A DNA stretch of 64,000 nt, from the NCBI GenBank assembly GCA_029216955.1, contig JANAVB010002199.1:11608585-11672584 (forward strand), in the 5' to 3' direction. The position numbers were made by a program, and so were the translations under genes. The notes beneath the pieces were generated by a model. It had not been told where the DNA came from, did no database searches, and was given only the letters and a program-made list of their open reading frames with translations. The stretch comes from Iris pallida (taxonomy: Eukaryota > Streptophyta > Magnoliopsida > Asparagales > Iridaceae). Shown here in pieces: positions 10,413 to 22,135 of this stretch (within the stretch, counting starts at the first letter, position 1; every line of letters begins with the position of its first letter).

Positions 10413-11585
10413 TCATTGACATTCTTTAGTCCAAATGAAAGATACACCCTTCTTTATTAACTGGGTAAATGGTCTGTAGCATCCAGACAGATTTAAAATA
10501 AATCCCCTGATGTATGCAAGTCGACCTTGGAATCCTCGTAGCTCTTTTAGGTTGCGTGGAGGACGCATCTCTTGAATGGGGTTGATCTTCTCGGGATCCA
10601 TGTGTATACCTTTAGAGGTAATGACGAAGCCGAGAAATTTACCACTAGAGACACCCAAGAATGAATTGGTAGCATTCATTTTCAGCTGATGTTGTCGCAT
10701 GAGATTGAAGATAGTTCTTAAATCTTGGATGTGATCTTCCTTTAGGCGGCTCTTGACAGCAATATCATTGACATAGCATTCGACAGTCTTGCACAGATGA
10801 TCTCGAAAGATGGTACACATAGCTCGTTGGTAAGTTACACCAGCGTTCTTGAGACCAAATGGTATCACTGTGTAGCAGTAGACTCCGCGAGGAGTACGAA
10901 AAAAAGTGTGCTTTTCATCTTCAGGATTCATCCGAATCTGATTGTATCCGGAGAATTCGTCCATGAAGGATATTCTTTCGAACCCACAAGTGTTGTCGAT
11001 CATGACATCTGTGATAGGGAGAGGAAACTCATCCTTTGGACAGGCTTCACTAAGATCCCGAAAGTTAATGCAAACTCGAACTTTGCCATTTTTCTTCAAG
11101 ACTGGGACAACGTTGGCTACCCAATCTGGATGTTGTTCTTCTCGAATAAAGCCACGAGCTATAAGCTTTTTGACTTCATCATCAATTGCGTCCATCATTT
11201 CTGGCTTGAATCGCCTTTGCTGCTGTTTGACTTGCTTTGCATTAGGTAAAATATTCAGTTTATGAGTGGCAATTTTGGGATCTAAACCTGGCATATCATC
11301 ATAACTCCAAGCAAAGACATCAATGTATTCTCGAATAAGAAGAATTAACTCTTGCTTATCCGCCTCTGGGAGATTCTTGCTGATGAATATTGGACGAGGT
11401 GACCCGTTTTCTCCTACGTTAATTTGGACCAATTGATCTTCGGTAGGAGGTTCTCGTTGTTCAAATCGGAGTTCCCATTGGGTGTCCATTCGTTGAGCCC
11501 AAGGATCTGTTTCAGGATTTTCTTCTATATCTTCGTCATAACCTTCTGGAAGTTCAGCGGAGACCATGTTAGAAGATACAATCAA
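10413..11585 (-). pseudogene. T1 reverse transcriptase; active-site aspartate lost
   Basis: This 390-residue open frame holds the RT domain: VRVCINFRDLSEACPKDEFP, then the D-E-F-S-G-Y-N-Q-I region, then VIPFGLKNAGVTYQRAM. The Y-x-D-D active site reads Y-V-N-D, so the first catalytic aspartate is asparagine. RT would copy the element RNA into DNA within the particle. The open length suggests recent decay, but the active-site change alone would abolish activity. It overlaps the preceding linker frame near 11582. Confidence 0.9.
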
Positions 11586-12070
11586 TCGATGAACTTGGCC
11601 AATACTAGTGTGAGAATCCCACGATCTGGACTCAAAGAGTTAGAGCGCTCCTCACTATCAAACTTGGAGGCTAATGGAGATAAGACTGGAGGTGACGCAT
11701 ATCCGAGACCTCTTTTTGTCCTGCTGTAGTACATCTCTGATTTTCCTTTCGGAACGGTCGTACGGATAGGAGTTCGTCTACCCTTACCATAGTTAAGGCC
11801 ACTCTTGAAGTCATAACCCATCTTTCGGATGATGTCTTTTGATTGTTGACTATAACGACGAAGTTGGAGACGTCCCATATCGTTATTTTTGCTATCATCC
11901 GTATAGCTGAATTTTTGTTCTGGCCCTTTACTAAAAAGTATTGGACTCTCGCCTCTCTTTCGAAAAGGGACAACAAAGTATGAATCATCTGGGTGTTCGA
12001 GTAAGACCTCTGTTTGAAGAGACTGTACAACTCCCATTGTAAATGACTGAAAGCTATCTAACATATCCAA
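11582..12070 (-). pseudogene. T1 protease-RT linker with G-patch-like motif
   Basis: The 162-residue frame includes I-R-K-M-G-Y-D-F-K-S-G-L-N-Y-G-K-G, a glycine-rich motif that sits between protease and RT in Ogre/Tat elements. Its role is not known to me. A second overlapping frame (11671-12030) is a shadow. Confidence 0.55.
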
Positions 12071-12186
12071 ATAGCATTTAGTATGATAAATGACATCAGT
12101 ATACTGGAAAGGAGATGCTTCTTTATTGATTTGTACATCTGTATTTACAACAGGACCTTTAGCCTTAGCAGGCTTGGTCAGATTGA

Positions 12187-12960
12187 TTACAAGAGGGGGA
12201 GAAGAAGAACGTGGAGGAGGCTACTACGACGAAGGTCAATAACAAGCGGCTCAGAAGAGGTGAGCTCCCATTTATCCTTGTTACGAGATAAATCAATAAC
12301 AAGTGGCTCAGAAGAGGTGAGATACCTTTTATCCTTGTTACGACGTAGGTCGATAACAAGTGGCTCAGAAGAGGTGAGCTCCCTTTGATCTTGACCACCA
12401 TCGGTTGGTTGCTTCCGGACTGGCAAGTGAATAGCCAGTGGTTTGGAGGACTGAGGATGAGAAACACGCCCTTTAACAGGTATGATGAGGGTGTCATTGG
12501 GCACTGCTTCTTGTTCTTCTTCAGTGTCCAGAGCCAGTACTACTTTCATGAACTCATCTTTATATATGCGAGCATCGTTACAATATGCTTCAACACCTTT
12601 GACAGGGTAGAGATCCGCAACCTCTTTTTGAACCTCTCTATTGTCATCAACATACTTGAAACATTGATGGAGAGTTGAAGGAACAATGTTGTGTTCATGA
12701 AGGAATGGTCTCCCCAAAAGAGCATTGTAAGAACAACCATAGTTATTTATAATATAGAAGGTCACCTTTGTGCGAAGATTGCATATTTGGAGTTTTAGGC
12801 AAATCTTACCCAGAGGCTCACTTCTTCCCTGGTTGAATGCCAAGATGGTGGTGATTGTGCTAAAAAGACTATGTACTAGGATCTTCAGTGCGTCTAGCAT
12901 TGTCCTCGGCATGATACTGAGTGCTGACCCGGGATCTTTCAGAATACGATCGACCTTCAT
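12187..12960 (-). pseudogene. T1 aspartic protease region with 19-residue repeats
   Basis: The frame has D-P-G-S-A-L-S-I-M-P near its start, matching the D-x-G-S-A active-site pattern of Tat protease, then L-G-R-P-F-L, the usual C-terminal protease motif. The C-terminal 60 residues contain three copies of a 19-residue unit with S-S-E-P-L-V-I-D-L, encoded by 57-bp tandem repeats at about 12232-12402. The protease would cut Gag-Pol during particle maturation. Confidence 0.75.
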
Positions 12961-12972
12961 CGTGTCGATATA

Positions 12973-15475
12973 TTATGTATAGTATAGAGGACGGTCATGC
13001 CTATTGTCTTCCATCAGCATATCATCCTGTGTGAAGGTAATGTTTGGGATTAACTCCAACACACTGTGATAGTGGAGGCAAGAGACAGGCTCTGATTCGG
13101 GCTTCTTTAGAAAAGTTAAGCAGGTTTTCGCCTGCATGAGAGCTTCACTCAGGGTTTCTCGAGTCTCTTTGGAGAGGCGTAAGAGCTGAAAGATCGACAG
13201 CCTAGCCGGTGTATTAGCTAGTTGAGCTAAAATATCAAAATTATATAGTTTCTCAAGTCCAGAAGGGGATGACTTCTTCAAAGGCGTATCAAAGCGGACT
13301 TGTTGTTTGTCTTTGTCGGCTGCTTTCGGCTTAGGGGGAATGGATTCTAAAATCGGTGAAGACACAGCAGGGATGCCCTCAGTAGAAGCAGGTTGTACTG
13401 GAGCGGACTCAGAAGAATAAGCAGGGTTTTCTTGAGTTTCGAGAAATTCCCGTAGATAGGTTTTTCCTGACCTGGTACCCAGCAGGATTTCCTCTTCAAC
13501 TATGGGGTCAAAAGACACCATATTGCAGATCTTTGTTCTGCCTTGGAGCGGTCATTTTGCTTAGGAGGAGCCTCGAAGTCTGCAACAAGGCCTGGGTGGA
13601 TCCACATAATCTCGTCGTTATCAAGAGATAGGGGAACGAGACCTTCACTCCGTGGAGAAGGGAGATTCTCGATCTCAAGGGTGGCCTTGGGGATAGGGAT
13701 GACACCATGATGTACCATCTGTGGAGGGAAGTTACCGAATTGTACTGAGACCATGTTCGTGGTAACAGTCTTCTCATCTTGTTGAAGAGTGACAACACCA
13801 GCATTGACTAACTCCTGAATCTTGCCTTTGAGCACATAACATGCTCGAGTGGGATGACCAATAAACCTGTGATAGACACAATATTTGGGATGATCAGTCT
13901 TACCAACCTCGTCAGGCTTCTTCGGGTCTGGATGTTGGAGCTTATTGCTTTTGATTAAGCAATCGAAAATGCTCACGGTGTCGTTCTCGTCAAAGGAGCA
14001 TTCTACTTTCGGACGAGTTTTCCTTGGTGGAGGGACAGAAGGAGTAGAAGCAGACGTAGGTGGAGCTACGTTGATAGCCAGAGATTCTTTGTTCTTCAAA
14101 TTGATGTTCAAAGTTTCTTTACCCTTGCGGTTGTTCTGGCGATTACCGCTACTAGCTGTCGGGTGTTCATCCCGGTCGGGATTAGACATGTGTACCCCCA
14201 ACTGCTTGAACTTGTCAGCACTAACTTCAGCTGCTTTAGCATTGACAATGAATGATGGCCAGTCTTGAAATTGAGTTGACCCCGTCCACATGCTGATGAT
14301 AGGCAAAAGATTTGCCTTGCAGGTATCTATAGTGACTGCGGCCGGAGTTCCAGGAGGCATCTTTAATGCTTCTCGACGGAATCTTTCAATGAAACTCTCA
14401 GCGATTTCATTATGTCTTTGTTTGGTCTTGTTGAGGGCCGACATGGTCATGTCATTGATTCCCTCGTAGAATTGCTCCAAGAAGATTTGTTTCAAACCCG
14501 AGAAAGAGGTGATACAGCCATCAGGTAAGCTCCTGTACCAATCGTATGCTACACCTGCTAAACAGTCGATGAATACCCTGGTAAGAAGAGCATCATTTGG
14601 CTGAAGCTGAACAGTCATTACCTCAAAGTGGTTAATGAATTGACTTGAAGAAGTGCTGCCGTCAAACAGTGAAATTGTAGGAATCTTGTACTTTGGAGGA
14701 AATGAGACTTCCTTCCATTCAACCGGATAGGGTTGTTTGATCCCCAATCTTTGTAAATTGTCATTCTCTTTAAAAGCCTCAAATTGAGTGCGCAAAAGTT
14801 TGACAGCTTCATTAGCATCCTCCGATGATGAAGAAGGAGCAGGCTGAGTGTTAGGAGGAGAAACAGCATGGTAAGTGCTACCCCCAGCTCCTGACTGACT
14901 GTTGTGGGTTGAATTTGTACATGGGGCATTTGAGGAGATACTACCCCCAGACCTGCATTGACAGGCACCGATGACGCAATAATCTCAGGATTTACAGCAG
15001 GTACGGTCGGTGGTACTGTATGTTGGGCCACGATGATAGAATGCATACTTGCAACCATTTCAGCCATGGTCTTTATCTTGTCTTCTAGTACAGCTATTCG
15101 TTGTTCTTGATTTGCTGAACTAGAAGCATCTGGGTCTTCAGTAACAACATAAGCTGTCACTTCTCTAGGTACAGTAGAAGACACAGTCTGTTCAGAACTT
15201 TTGCTATATGCATCATAATCAGAGAAGGAATCATCTTCTGAATAAGAAATAGGAAGATGACCAGAGGGATCTTGGAGAAGATTCACATGCCCTATTGTGT
15301 CTCGACTTCGGGATCGGGTGTGTCGAAATACTCCTTCAGAAGATTCTTGGAGTAAATCTAAGTACCGCTGGCTGGGCCTGCGAGGCTTGTCATGTTTGGA
15401 GCACTTTCTACCCCCAGTGTCTCGAGAAGCCATGTTGATGGAAGCATACAACACTTCATCTTCATCTTCTGACAT
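12973..15475 (-). pseudogene. T1 gag (capsid), broken by frameshifts
   Basis: Three overlapping frames (14618-15475, 13500-14795, 12973-13521) make up one Gag. The N-terminal part begins MSEDEDEVLYASINMASRD and has a probable coiled coil (Q-E-Q-R-I-A-V-L-E-D-K-I-K). The middle is a Retrotrans_gag core with I-P-T-I-S-L-F-D-G-S and A-Y-D-W-Y-R-S-L-P. Near 13850 is a K-Y-C-V-Y-H-R ... H-P-T-R-A-C block, the variant zinc-knuckle of Ogre/Tat Gag. Gag packages the RNA. Confidence 0.82.
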
Positions 15476-15526
15476 TGGTTCAAAAGTTGCAAAATTCAGA
15501 CAATCGAAAACAGATGGTTTTGTTGT

Positions 15527-16939
15527 CTAGCAACAACACTTGATGACAACCTTGTGATTACAATGATGTTCAAGTGGTTGAACTGGAGGTGTTGAGATGT
15601 TGTCCCGTTTTTGCTTGAGGTGCTCTCGGAGGTCAGGAATAATGACGGGACGAGAAGAAGTCTGAGGGATATGTTCTTTGACCACATTCGGAATATGGTT
15701 TCAGTTCTTCAAATGTTTTGTCCCGTGAGTGTATAGAGAAGTACTCACTTCATTAGCATAGGTGTCAGGATTTTTCATCCTAGAAATTTGCCTCTGATGC
15801 AGGTTGATCTTTGGCATTGGCTGCTTGCGTTTCATAGAAGCTGGTCTATTGAGATAAGCCCGTAGATCAGCAAATTCACCCCCCAAGGGTTTCTGTCTGA
15901 GACACCAGTAATTTTTCCTGTTTTGAGCGGGATATCCTGAGAGTTGGGAGATCTTGGAGTTCCGCTACCGGAGTAGGCAGAATACCTCTTTGATCAGTAC
16001 ATTTCCCTTTGGCAGGGAGAGAAGAACTCTTGTTTGAGAGAGTTCTTGTACTGATTGGTGCCGAGGCACGTTCAGATGGATCTTCTATGGTAAAAACCGG
16101 AGAAGACTGAGAAAAGACCAAAGGACCTTTTCCCTTGTTTTGTGAAGAAGGGTTGGCTAAAAAGCATTTCCCTCTGTTATCTTCTAAGTCGTGGAACGAG
16201 GAAGTTCGAGAAAAGACCAACCGGCCTTTTCCTTTGTTCTGAGAAGGAGGAGGAACAGTCAACAGACTATCCCCAGTGGATTGCGCTGGAGCAACAGGCT
16301 GCTTGGAAAGAGGAGCAGAGTTTTTCCCCTCACTGTGAGAAGAAGAGAGATTAGCCAAAGGACTATCCCTATTAGACTGTACTAGAACAGCTTGCGCAGA
16401 GGTTGAAGTGGCAATAGGCGCATTGGCTGATTGCGCTTGGGAATTTTGACAGATGGCCGTTTGGCCATAGAAACTATAGTTTGTGCAGCAGGAGTCCTGG
16501 CTTCAGAATGTTTAAGTTGCACTCTGGTTGCAGGAATGGAGGATTGCGCAGAAGGGAAGGGGGTCGCCAATTGCGCCAGGGGGAGAGGAGTCTTGCACTT
16601 TGCTAGAGTAGCATAGGAAGTGGGTTGTGTTGTGGCAAATAAAGCAGTGTGTTGCACAAGGACAGTAGTTGCTACTGGTTCCTTGACAGCAGAGACAGCA
16701 TGTTGTGCAGATAATTGCGCAGAGGACTGCACAGAGGACTTTGGAGTCCACACTGAACGGACCTTGCTCTTGGCAGAGGTTGCAGTACGACGAGTAGTCC
16801 CAGAGTTGATCATCGCCTCGTAGGCAGTCTGGTTGACCTTCACAACCAGCGTCTTCTGCGTCTTTCCGATAGATGCAACATCACATTGAGTTGTCACTTC
16901 CTCGTCGGAGGAGAAAGTCATCCACAGCAGAGTCGCCAT
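15527..16939 (-). pseudogene. T1 ORF1 upstream of gag, broken
   Basis: An extra coding region lies between the 5' LTR and gag. Its ATG (16939) directly precedes the TGG of the primer binding site, so the PBS encodes the first residues (MATLLWMTFSSDEE). Pieces are 16382-16939, 15876-16358 and 15701-15886. One-base frame changes lie near 16382-16400 and 15880, a TGA is at 15701-15703, and the last frame closes at 15527-15529. The protein is S/T/A/P-rich with repeated N-K-G-K-G phrases and no domain I recognise. Ogre-type elements have such an ORF1 of unknown role. Confidence 0.6.
16921..16938 (-). other. Primer binding site of T1
   Basis: On the - strand, three bases after the 5' LTR, the sequence reads TGGCGACTCTGCTGTGGA. 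TGGCGACTC is the primer-site start I recall for Ogre/Tat elements, attributed to tRNA-Arg. The tRNA match was not computed. Confidence 0.6.
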
Positions 16940-16941
16940 TT

Positions 16942-17750
16942 TGTTTACAAAAATAAAAGTCTTTTTATTTCATAAACTTTGTAAAAAGATTACAATTGAA
17001 TTCTGGAAAAGTACAACTATAGGAATTCGATCTGAAGACGATCCCTTTATCCCTTGGACGATGTGAACTTTGAAGACGATAGCCTCTGAAGAATATAGCA
17101 GCACTTGAACAAGAACTCCTGATCTCTGATGATAATAATGATATGATCCCCTTAATGAAGGACTTGAAACTCTATTTATAGAGTTCTAGAAATAACTAAT
17201 TTGTAGTTATTCTGGATTGCGTATGATGAATTGCGCTAGCAACAGACTGCGCAAACAGCGAACTGCGCTGGCAGTTACTCGATCGTAGGCCAACTGTATT
17301 AGACGCGTGGCATTATTTGATTGAAATACGCATGGTCATGTACAGGCGGTTGCTACGTGGCGAGCAATTGATGGCATGTAAGCCACGTAATAAATGTCAG
17401 TTATCTTGATAGATTGTGCCACTTGAAATGCGCTAGCATTAGACTGCGGTAAGACTCAGGCTTCGTCAAACTGCGCTGAAGTTGAGCTGTCATACTGCGC
17501 TGGCTGTACAGCTGTCCTCGAGCGTTGTGCTGCACAAGAAACGAAAGGACTCCTCGTTTATCGGTCTATCAGCTGTCAGAAGATCGAATTTTTGTCAAGT
17601 AATGATGGCACTGCCACGTCAGCATAGCGCACTTGGGTGGTAGCGTAGTTCAGCTTGCGCGTTTGAATTGTAGCGCAGTCCATTTGTAGAGTGCGCAATT
17701 TAATTTCTTCTGTTTATTTGATAAATACAACTTGATTTTTAGGACCTACA
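16942..17750 (-). repeat. 5' LTR of Tat-like element T1
   Basis: This 809-bp partner of 971-1794 runs from TGTTTACAAA to GACCTACA. It ends at the ACCAT duplication. It includes the - strand TATA box at 17173-17180. Confidence 0.92.
17173..17180 (-). promoter_or_regulatory. TATA box of T1 5' LTR
   Basis: On the - strand the bases read TATAAATA within a CTCTATAAATAGAG context. The 3' LTR has TATAAAAA at the matching place (about 1203-1210). Confidence 0.6.
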
Positions 17751-17755
17751 ACCAT
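17751..17755 (+). repeat. Target site duplication ACCAT (right copy)
   Basis: Matches 966-970. The copia gag frame picks up across this site. Confidence 0.92.
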
Positions 17756-18478
17756 GTGTTGATTGAGGATGAACCGACGATTCCAGAAGGAGGAACTGTC
17801 GATGCTACTGCTGCTGCACTTGTCAAGCAGAGCATGTGGAAGAAAGAAAATAGCATATGTAAACTGCTGATTCTCAATTCTATGGAAGTCTCTCTGGCAG
17901 ATTCATATTCAAAGAAGGAGAAGGCCAAAGAGATCTGGGATTCTTTGGGTAAGCTATATGAAGATGATGAGAATAGGTCCAAAATCTTTATCGTCGAGAA
18001 GAACCACAAGTGGCTCTTCGAAGGCGAGATGACGATACTGCCTCATGTGAAGAAATTTCGAAAGTTGCGCCAGAAGTTAGATGACGAGAAGATGCCCCTC
18101 GTCGACAAGTTTGTCGTTGGAGGGATAGTCTCAAAACTTTCTGCTGGTTGGAGCAACTTCTATGCTAGAATGTATCGAAAGAAGCTGGACATTAGCTTGG
18201 AAGATCTTCTACAAGAGATCCATATTGAGGACGAAATACGATCTCAACAGAAGATGGACTCTTTGTCCAAACAACTGGCTAAGGCCAACTTGGTGCAGAC
18301 AAGAGAGTTCAAGGGGAAGCAGGTGGCTTCTCATCACAAGAAGAAGGACTCCACTAAATCTAAAAGTGAACGGTCCTTCGTTCAAGCAACAAAAGTCCAA
18401 GTCCCACGTGACTTGCTTCAACTGTGACAAGAATGGCCACTACATGAGTGAATGCAAATCCAAGCCCAAACCAAAATA
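17756..18478 (+). pseudogene. Copia gag, remainder with zinc knuckle
   Basis: The copia Gag continues in frame with blocks typical of UBN2-type Gag: A-K-E-I-W-D-S-L-G-K-L-Y, L-P-H-V-K-K-F-R and F-V-V-G-G-I-V-S-K-L. A frame change near 18380-18420 separates it from the C-terminal CCHC zinc knuckle CFNCDKNGHYMSEC, which would bind RNA. The frame stops at about 18479. Confidence 0.85.
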
Positions 18479-18539
18479 GCAGGTATAGCTAAACTTGGTT
18501 ATTTTGATTACTTAACTTGGTTGCTATTGTTGCACAGGT

Positions 18540-19912
18540 TGAGTTATCTAGCGTGGTAGCTGACTAGTGGTCTGACACTAGTGCATCTGACCGCGTGTGC
18601 TCTCAAAGGAGCTGTTCACCAAGGACGAGCCATGTTATGATGAAGGTCTCGATGGCGAACATATATCTAGCAGAAGTGCTGAAGATCGAGACAGTGGTTA
18701 TTAACCACCGACAAGGACACTGGAATGCGTGTTGCACGTACCAAAGATTTTTTGGCGATCTGATCTCAGAAAGTCTGTTATCTGATATAGAATTGAAAGA
18801 TGGACATTCGTACTAGCCAGTTGGTAATTTCTTGGCAAGGGACATGCTTCGAAAAGATGTTCGGTGCTGAAAGAATGTTCGAACTTCTGCTGATGGCGAT
18901 GAAGTTACTTCATTGAGTGGACTGAGAGTTGTTCTATGACAGAAGCAGACTCAAGCTGTCCTACCGGGACCTTATCTTCGGAATATGGAAGTAAGAAGGT
19001 GGAGGAGTTTAAGGTCTGTGCAGATACAAGACTGTTGGAAAGCTGCTTAGACGATTGAACTAAAGTACTGATCATCTGGAGTTAGTACACTCAGATATCT
19101 GTGACTTTTATCAATTCTCTACAGAGGCTGGTTCGAAGTATTTTTCGAAGTGCACGTTCGCGTGACTTCTTAAGTAGAAGGATGCAGCATTCGAGTAGCT
19201 CAGAGACTTCAGGGCTGAAGCTGAACGTTAAAACGATCTACAACTACTCAGAAGTGATCGAGATGTAGAGTATAGGTCTCATGAATTTGCATCGTTCTGC
19301 AAAGAACATAAAATCATAAATAAGACTACTGCTCCGTATTCTCCTCAATCTAACGGGGTAGCGGAAAGGAAGAACATAACGTTGACAGAAATGATGAACT
19401 CAATGATGCTAACTACGGGTCTTCCTAAATGCTAATAGGGAGAAGCTGCATTGACGGCCACTTTTATTCTAAATAGAGTGCCGTATACAACTTCGGACGT
19501 AACTCCTCATGAACTCTAGTTCAAAGTCAGACCTAACTTGAATGTCATTCGAGTGTGGGGTTGTCTGGCTTATGTGAAGCTACCAGATCTGAAGATTCAG
19601 AAGCTGGGGACAAGGACTACAAAGACGATCTTCTTGGGGTATGCTGAGAAGAGTAATGCTCGAAGATTTCTTAGTATTGAGTTAAATCAAACCATCGAAT
19701 CTCGCGATGCTGAATATTTTGAAGTTTTTAATAAAGAAGTAGTCCAAGAAGATGTTGTTGTTGAAACAACGGTTGAACCAGAACTCGGTGAGCCGTCGTC
19801 GAAGCGAGCGAGGAGGCCGAAGAACTTCGGAGATGACTTCGTCACCTATAATGTGGAAGCAGATCCGCTTACCTATGATGAGGCGATGAAGACCAGAGAT
19901 ACTATTTTCTGA
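18540..19912 (+). pseudogene. Copia protease and integrase, heavily decayed
   Basis: Near 18570 the protease active-site region reads D-T-S-A-S in place of the expected D-S-G-A. Integrase is recognisable near 19335 as A-P-Y-S-P-Q-S-N-G-V-A-E-R-K-N, the conserved block with the catalytic glutamate, followed by two adjacent stops. From 19538 to 19912 an open frame gives the integrase C terminus (R-V-W-G-C-L-A-Y-V-K-L, F-L-G-Y) leading into RT. The order protease, integrase, RT is the mark of Ty1/copia. Confidence 0.75.
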
Positions 19913-21399
19913 AAGGAGGCAATAGACAATAATATTGAATCAATCACCTCCAATAACACTTGGGTGTTTGTTGATCTACCTGAAGGAGCAAAACCTATCG
20001 GATGCAAGTGGATCTTCAAGAAGAAGATGAAAGCTGATGGAACCATTGACAAGTTCAAGGCCAGGCTAGTGGCAAATAGGTTTTCTCAAAAGCAGGGGAT
20101 ACACTACTTTGACACGTATGCTCCAGTAGCCCGGATGACCACCATCAGAATGTTGATTGCTCTCGCAGCGATACATAAGATGGTGATACATTAGATGGAT
20201 GTGAAAACGATATTCTTGAATGGCGAGCTGATCGAAGAGATCTATATGCAACAACCAGAAGGGTTTGTCGTCAAAGGTCTTAAAGACAAAGTCTGCAAGT
20301 TGGTAAAATCTCTGTACGATTTAAAGCAAGCTCCCAAAATATGGCATGAGAAGTTTGACAAAGTCATAAGGTCAAATGGCTATATAGTAAGTGAAACAGA
20401 TAAGTGCGTTTATACGAAGTTTGCTGACGGAAGAGGAGTCATCGTTTGTCTATACGTGGACGACATGCTAATCCTAGGTACGGATATAAGTTGTGTCATA
20501 GAGACAAAGAAGTTCCTCTCGACGAAGTTTAGTATGAAGGACTTGGGGGATGCTGATGTTATCTTGGGACTTAAGATCATCCAGACAGGCACTGGATTAG
20601 CGCTGTCACAATCTCATTACATTGAGAAGATGCTCACTCGATACGGGTATCATGATCTTCCTTTAATTGATACGTCATACGGGGTGATCAGAAGCTGGAG
20701 CCAAACTCGAAGGAAAGCTTCATGCAGCTGGAGTATGCAAGCATAATCGGGAGTTTGATGTATGCCACTACTGCCACAAGGCCAGACATAGCTTTCGCCG
20801 TGGGAATACTGAGTCATTTTACGAGCAATCCAGGCATTGAGCACTGAAAAGCTGTGAAACGGGTTATGAGATATCTCAAGAAGACTCAGACATATGTACT
20901 GCACTACAGCGAAGATCCGCCGGTAGTAGAAGGCTTCAGTGATGTCAGTTGGTGCTCAGAATTAGAGAGCGAGAGGTCCACAGGTGTATTCATATTCACA
21001 ATGGGTAGAGCTGCTATATCGTGGAAGTCGAAGAAGCAGACTATGCTCTCGCGATCGTCTATGGAATCTGAGTTCTTTGTACTTGATACCGCAGCAGATG
21101 AAGCAGAGTGGCTTTGGGAGCTCATGTATGATCTTCCAGTAGTTAGGGCGCAGATACCGACAATTCCGATATACTACGATAATCAGGCGACTGCGGCGGT
21201 GGCATCAAATGACCTCTTCAACGGGAAGAAGAGGACTGTACGGTTGAAGCACAGGGCAGTACACGATCTCATCAAGAGGGGTGTTATTGCAGTGATTGAT
21301 GTTCGGAGTCAAGAGAACCTGGCGGATCCTTTCACCAAGGGCCTCAAGCGCCAGCTGGTCGATGACACAGCTTATAAAATGGGCTTGCAGGCATTCTGA
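19913..21399 (+). pseudogene. Copia reverse transcriptase and RNase H, broken
   Basis: RT is seen as G-C-K-W-I-F-K-K-K near 20003, then D-V-K-T-I-F-L-N-G-E-L near 20197, then intact Y-V-D-D near 20455. A TAG at 20192-20194 interrupts the usual H-Q-M-D-V block, and a TGA at about 19909 replaces a likely tryptophan. RNase H (20854-21399) is one open frame: F-S-D-V-S-W, S-W-K-S-K-K-Q-T, then a catalytic-style S-S-M-E-S-E-F. A frame break near 20690-20850 separates the two. The style fits a Tork-like copia lineage, with low certainty. Confidence 0.85.
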
Positions 21400-21683
21400 T
21401 ATTGTGTTTTTATAATCCTACTATAACGTTTTATGCTATTAGTTCAAAGAGAAATCTACTAGGCATCTAGCTTTTGGTTCAAGGGAGGACTATTAACCAG
21501 AAGAATATCAGGAACGGTATGCACTTGTCCTTTGTGACATGGAGAGGATACGGACCTACAACCACTGTTGTCTACTGTTGTTTTCTGCGGAAAATGGATC
21601 CTGTGGGAAGGTTGGCTTAAATGCCTTAATGAGTTCTCAGGCAGAGTGAATGTCTGGAGTACTTTACAGAAAGCATGGTAGCG
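21400..21683. other. Copia 3' untranslated region, first part
   Basis: No conserved coding is seen between the RNase H stop and the repeat array. The - strand ORF at 21459-21689 has no recognisable content. Confidence 0.4.
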
Positions 21684-22135
21684 CAGCACTACAAGGAGTG
21701 TAACTCCATGCTACAGTGGGGTGACTCCACCATGAGGTTCCCAGGTAGGTGTAATGCCTCGGCTTTACAAGCCAAGTCACAGCGGAGTAGCACCGCAATT
21801 AGGCAGCTAGCCTAATGATATATGGTAATCATAATAAAGAGAGGTAGACAGCACTACAAAGAGGACGATGTCCTCATGTTAGAGTGGTATGACACCACGA
21901 AAAGGTACCAGGTAGGGTAAAGTCTCAGCTTTGCGAGCCATGTCATAGCGGCGTAACACCGCACGGAAGCGCAAGGCTTCATACTGGATAGTTTGGCACT
22001 ATAAAGAGGCCTGTGACCTCGTGCTACAGTAGTATGTCACTACAATGAGGTACCCAGGTGGGATAAAGCCTCGGCTTTAAGCCATGTCATAGCGGCGTAG
22101 CACCGCAAAGAAGCGCAATACTTCATCCCATGACT
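21684..22135. repeat. Three degenerate ~150-165-bp tandem units before the copia 3' LTR
   Basis: Units begin GCACTACAAGGAG (21685), GCACTACAAAGAG (21850) and GCACTATAAAGAG (21997). Each contains a GTACC/TTCCCAGGT step, a CTCGGCTTT-like step and a CATAGCGGCGTAGCACCGCA-like step. They are noncoding and unlike the LTR. Confidence 0.8.

Larger units (their letters stand above)
971..17750 (-). mobile_element. Tat/Ogre-like Ty3/gypsy retrotransposon (T1) nested in copia gag
   Basis: This 16,780-bp element has LTRs at 971-1794 and 16942-17750, ends in TG...CA and is flanked by ACCAT. All pol domains read on the - strand, in the gypsy order protease, RT, RNase H, integrase. Three traits point to the Tat/Ogre branch: a separate ORF1 before gag, a second archaeal-type RNase H, and extra ORFs on the opposite strand between integrase and the 3' LTR. 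Frameshifts and stops break every gene, and the RT active site has lost an aspartate, so the copy cannot move by itself. Confidence 0.9.

Noticed and set aside
10797..11265. + strand ORFs opposite the T1 RT as further antisense genes
   Set aside because: They are shadows of a conserved coding strand; no promoter or domain supports them.
21685..21697. GCACTACAAGGAG as a CACTA transposon end
   Set aside because: It repeats three times within the copia 3' untranslated region with no inverse partner or sub-terminal repeats.
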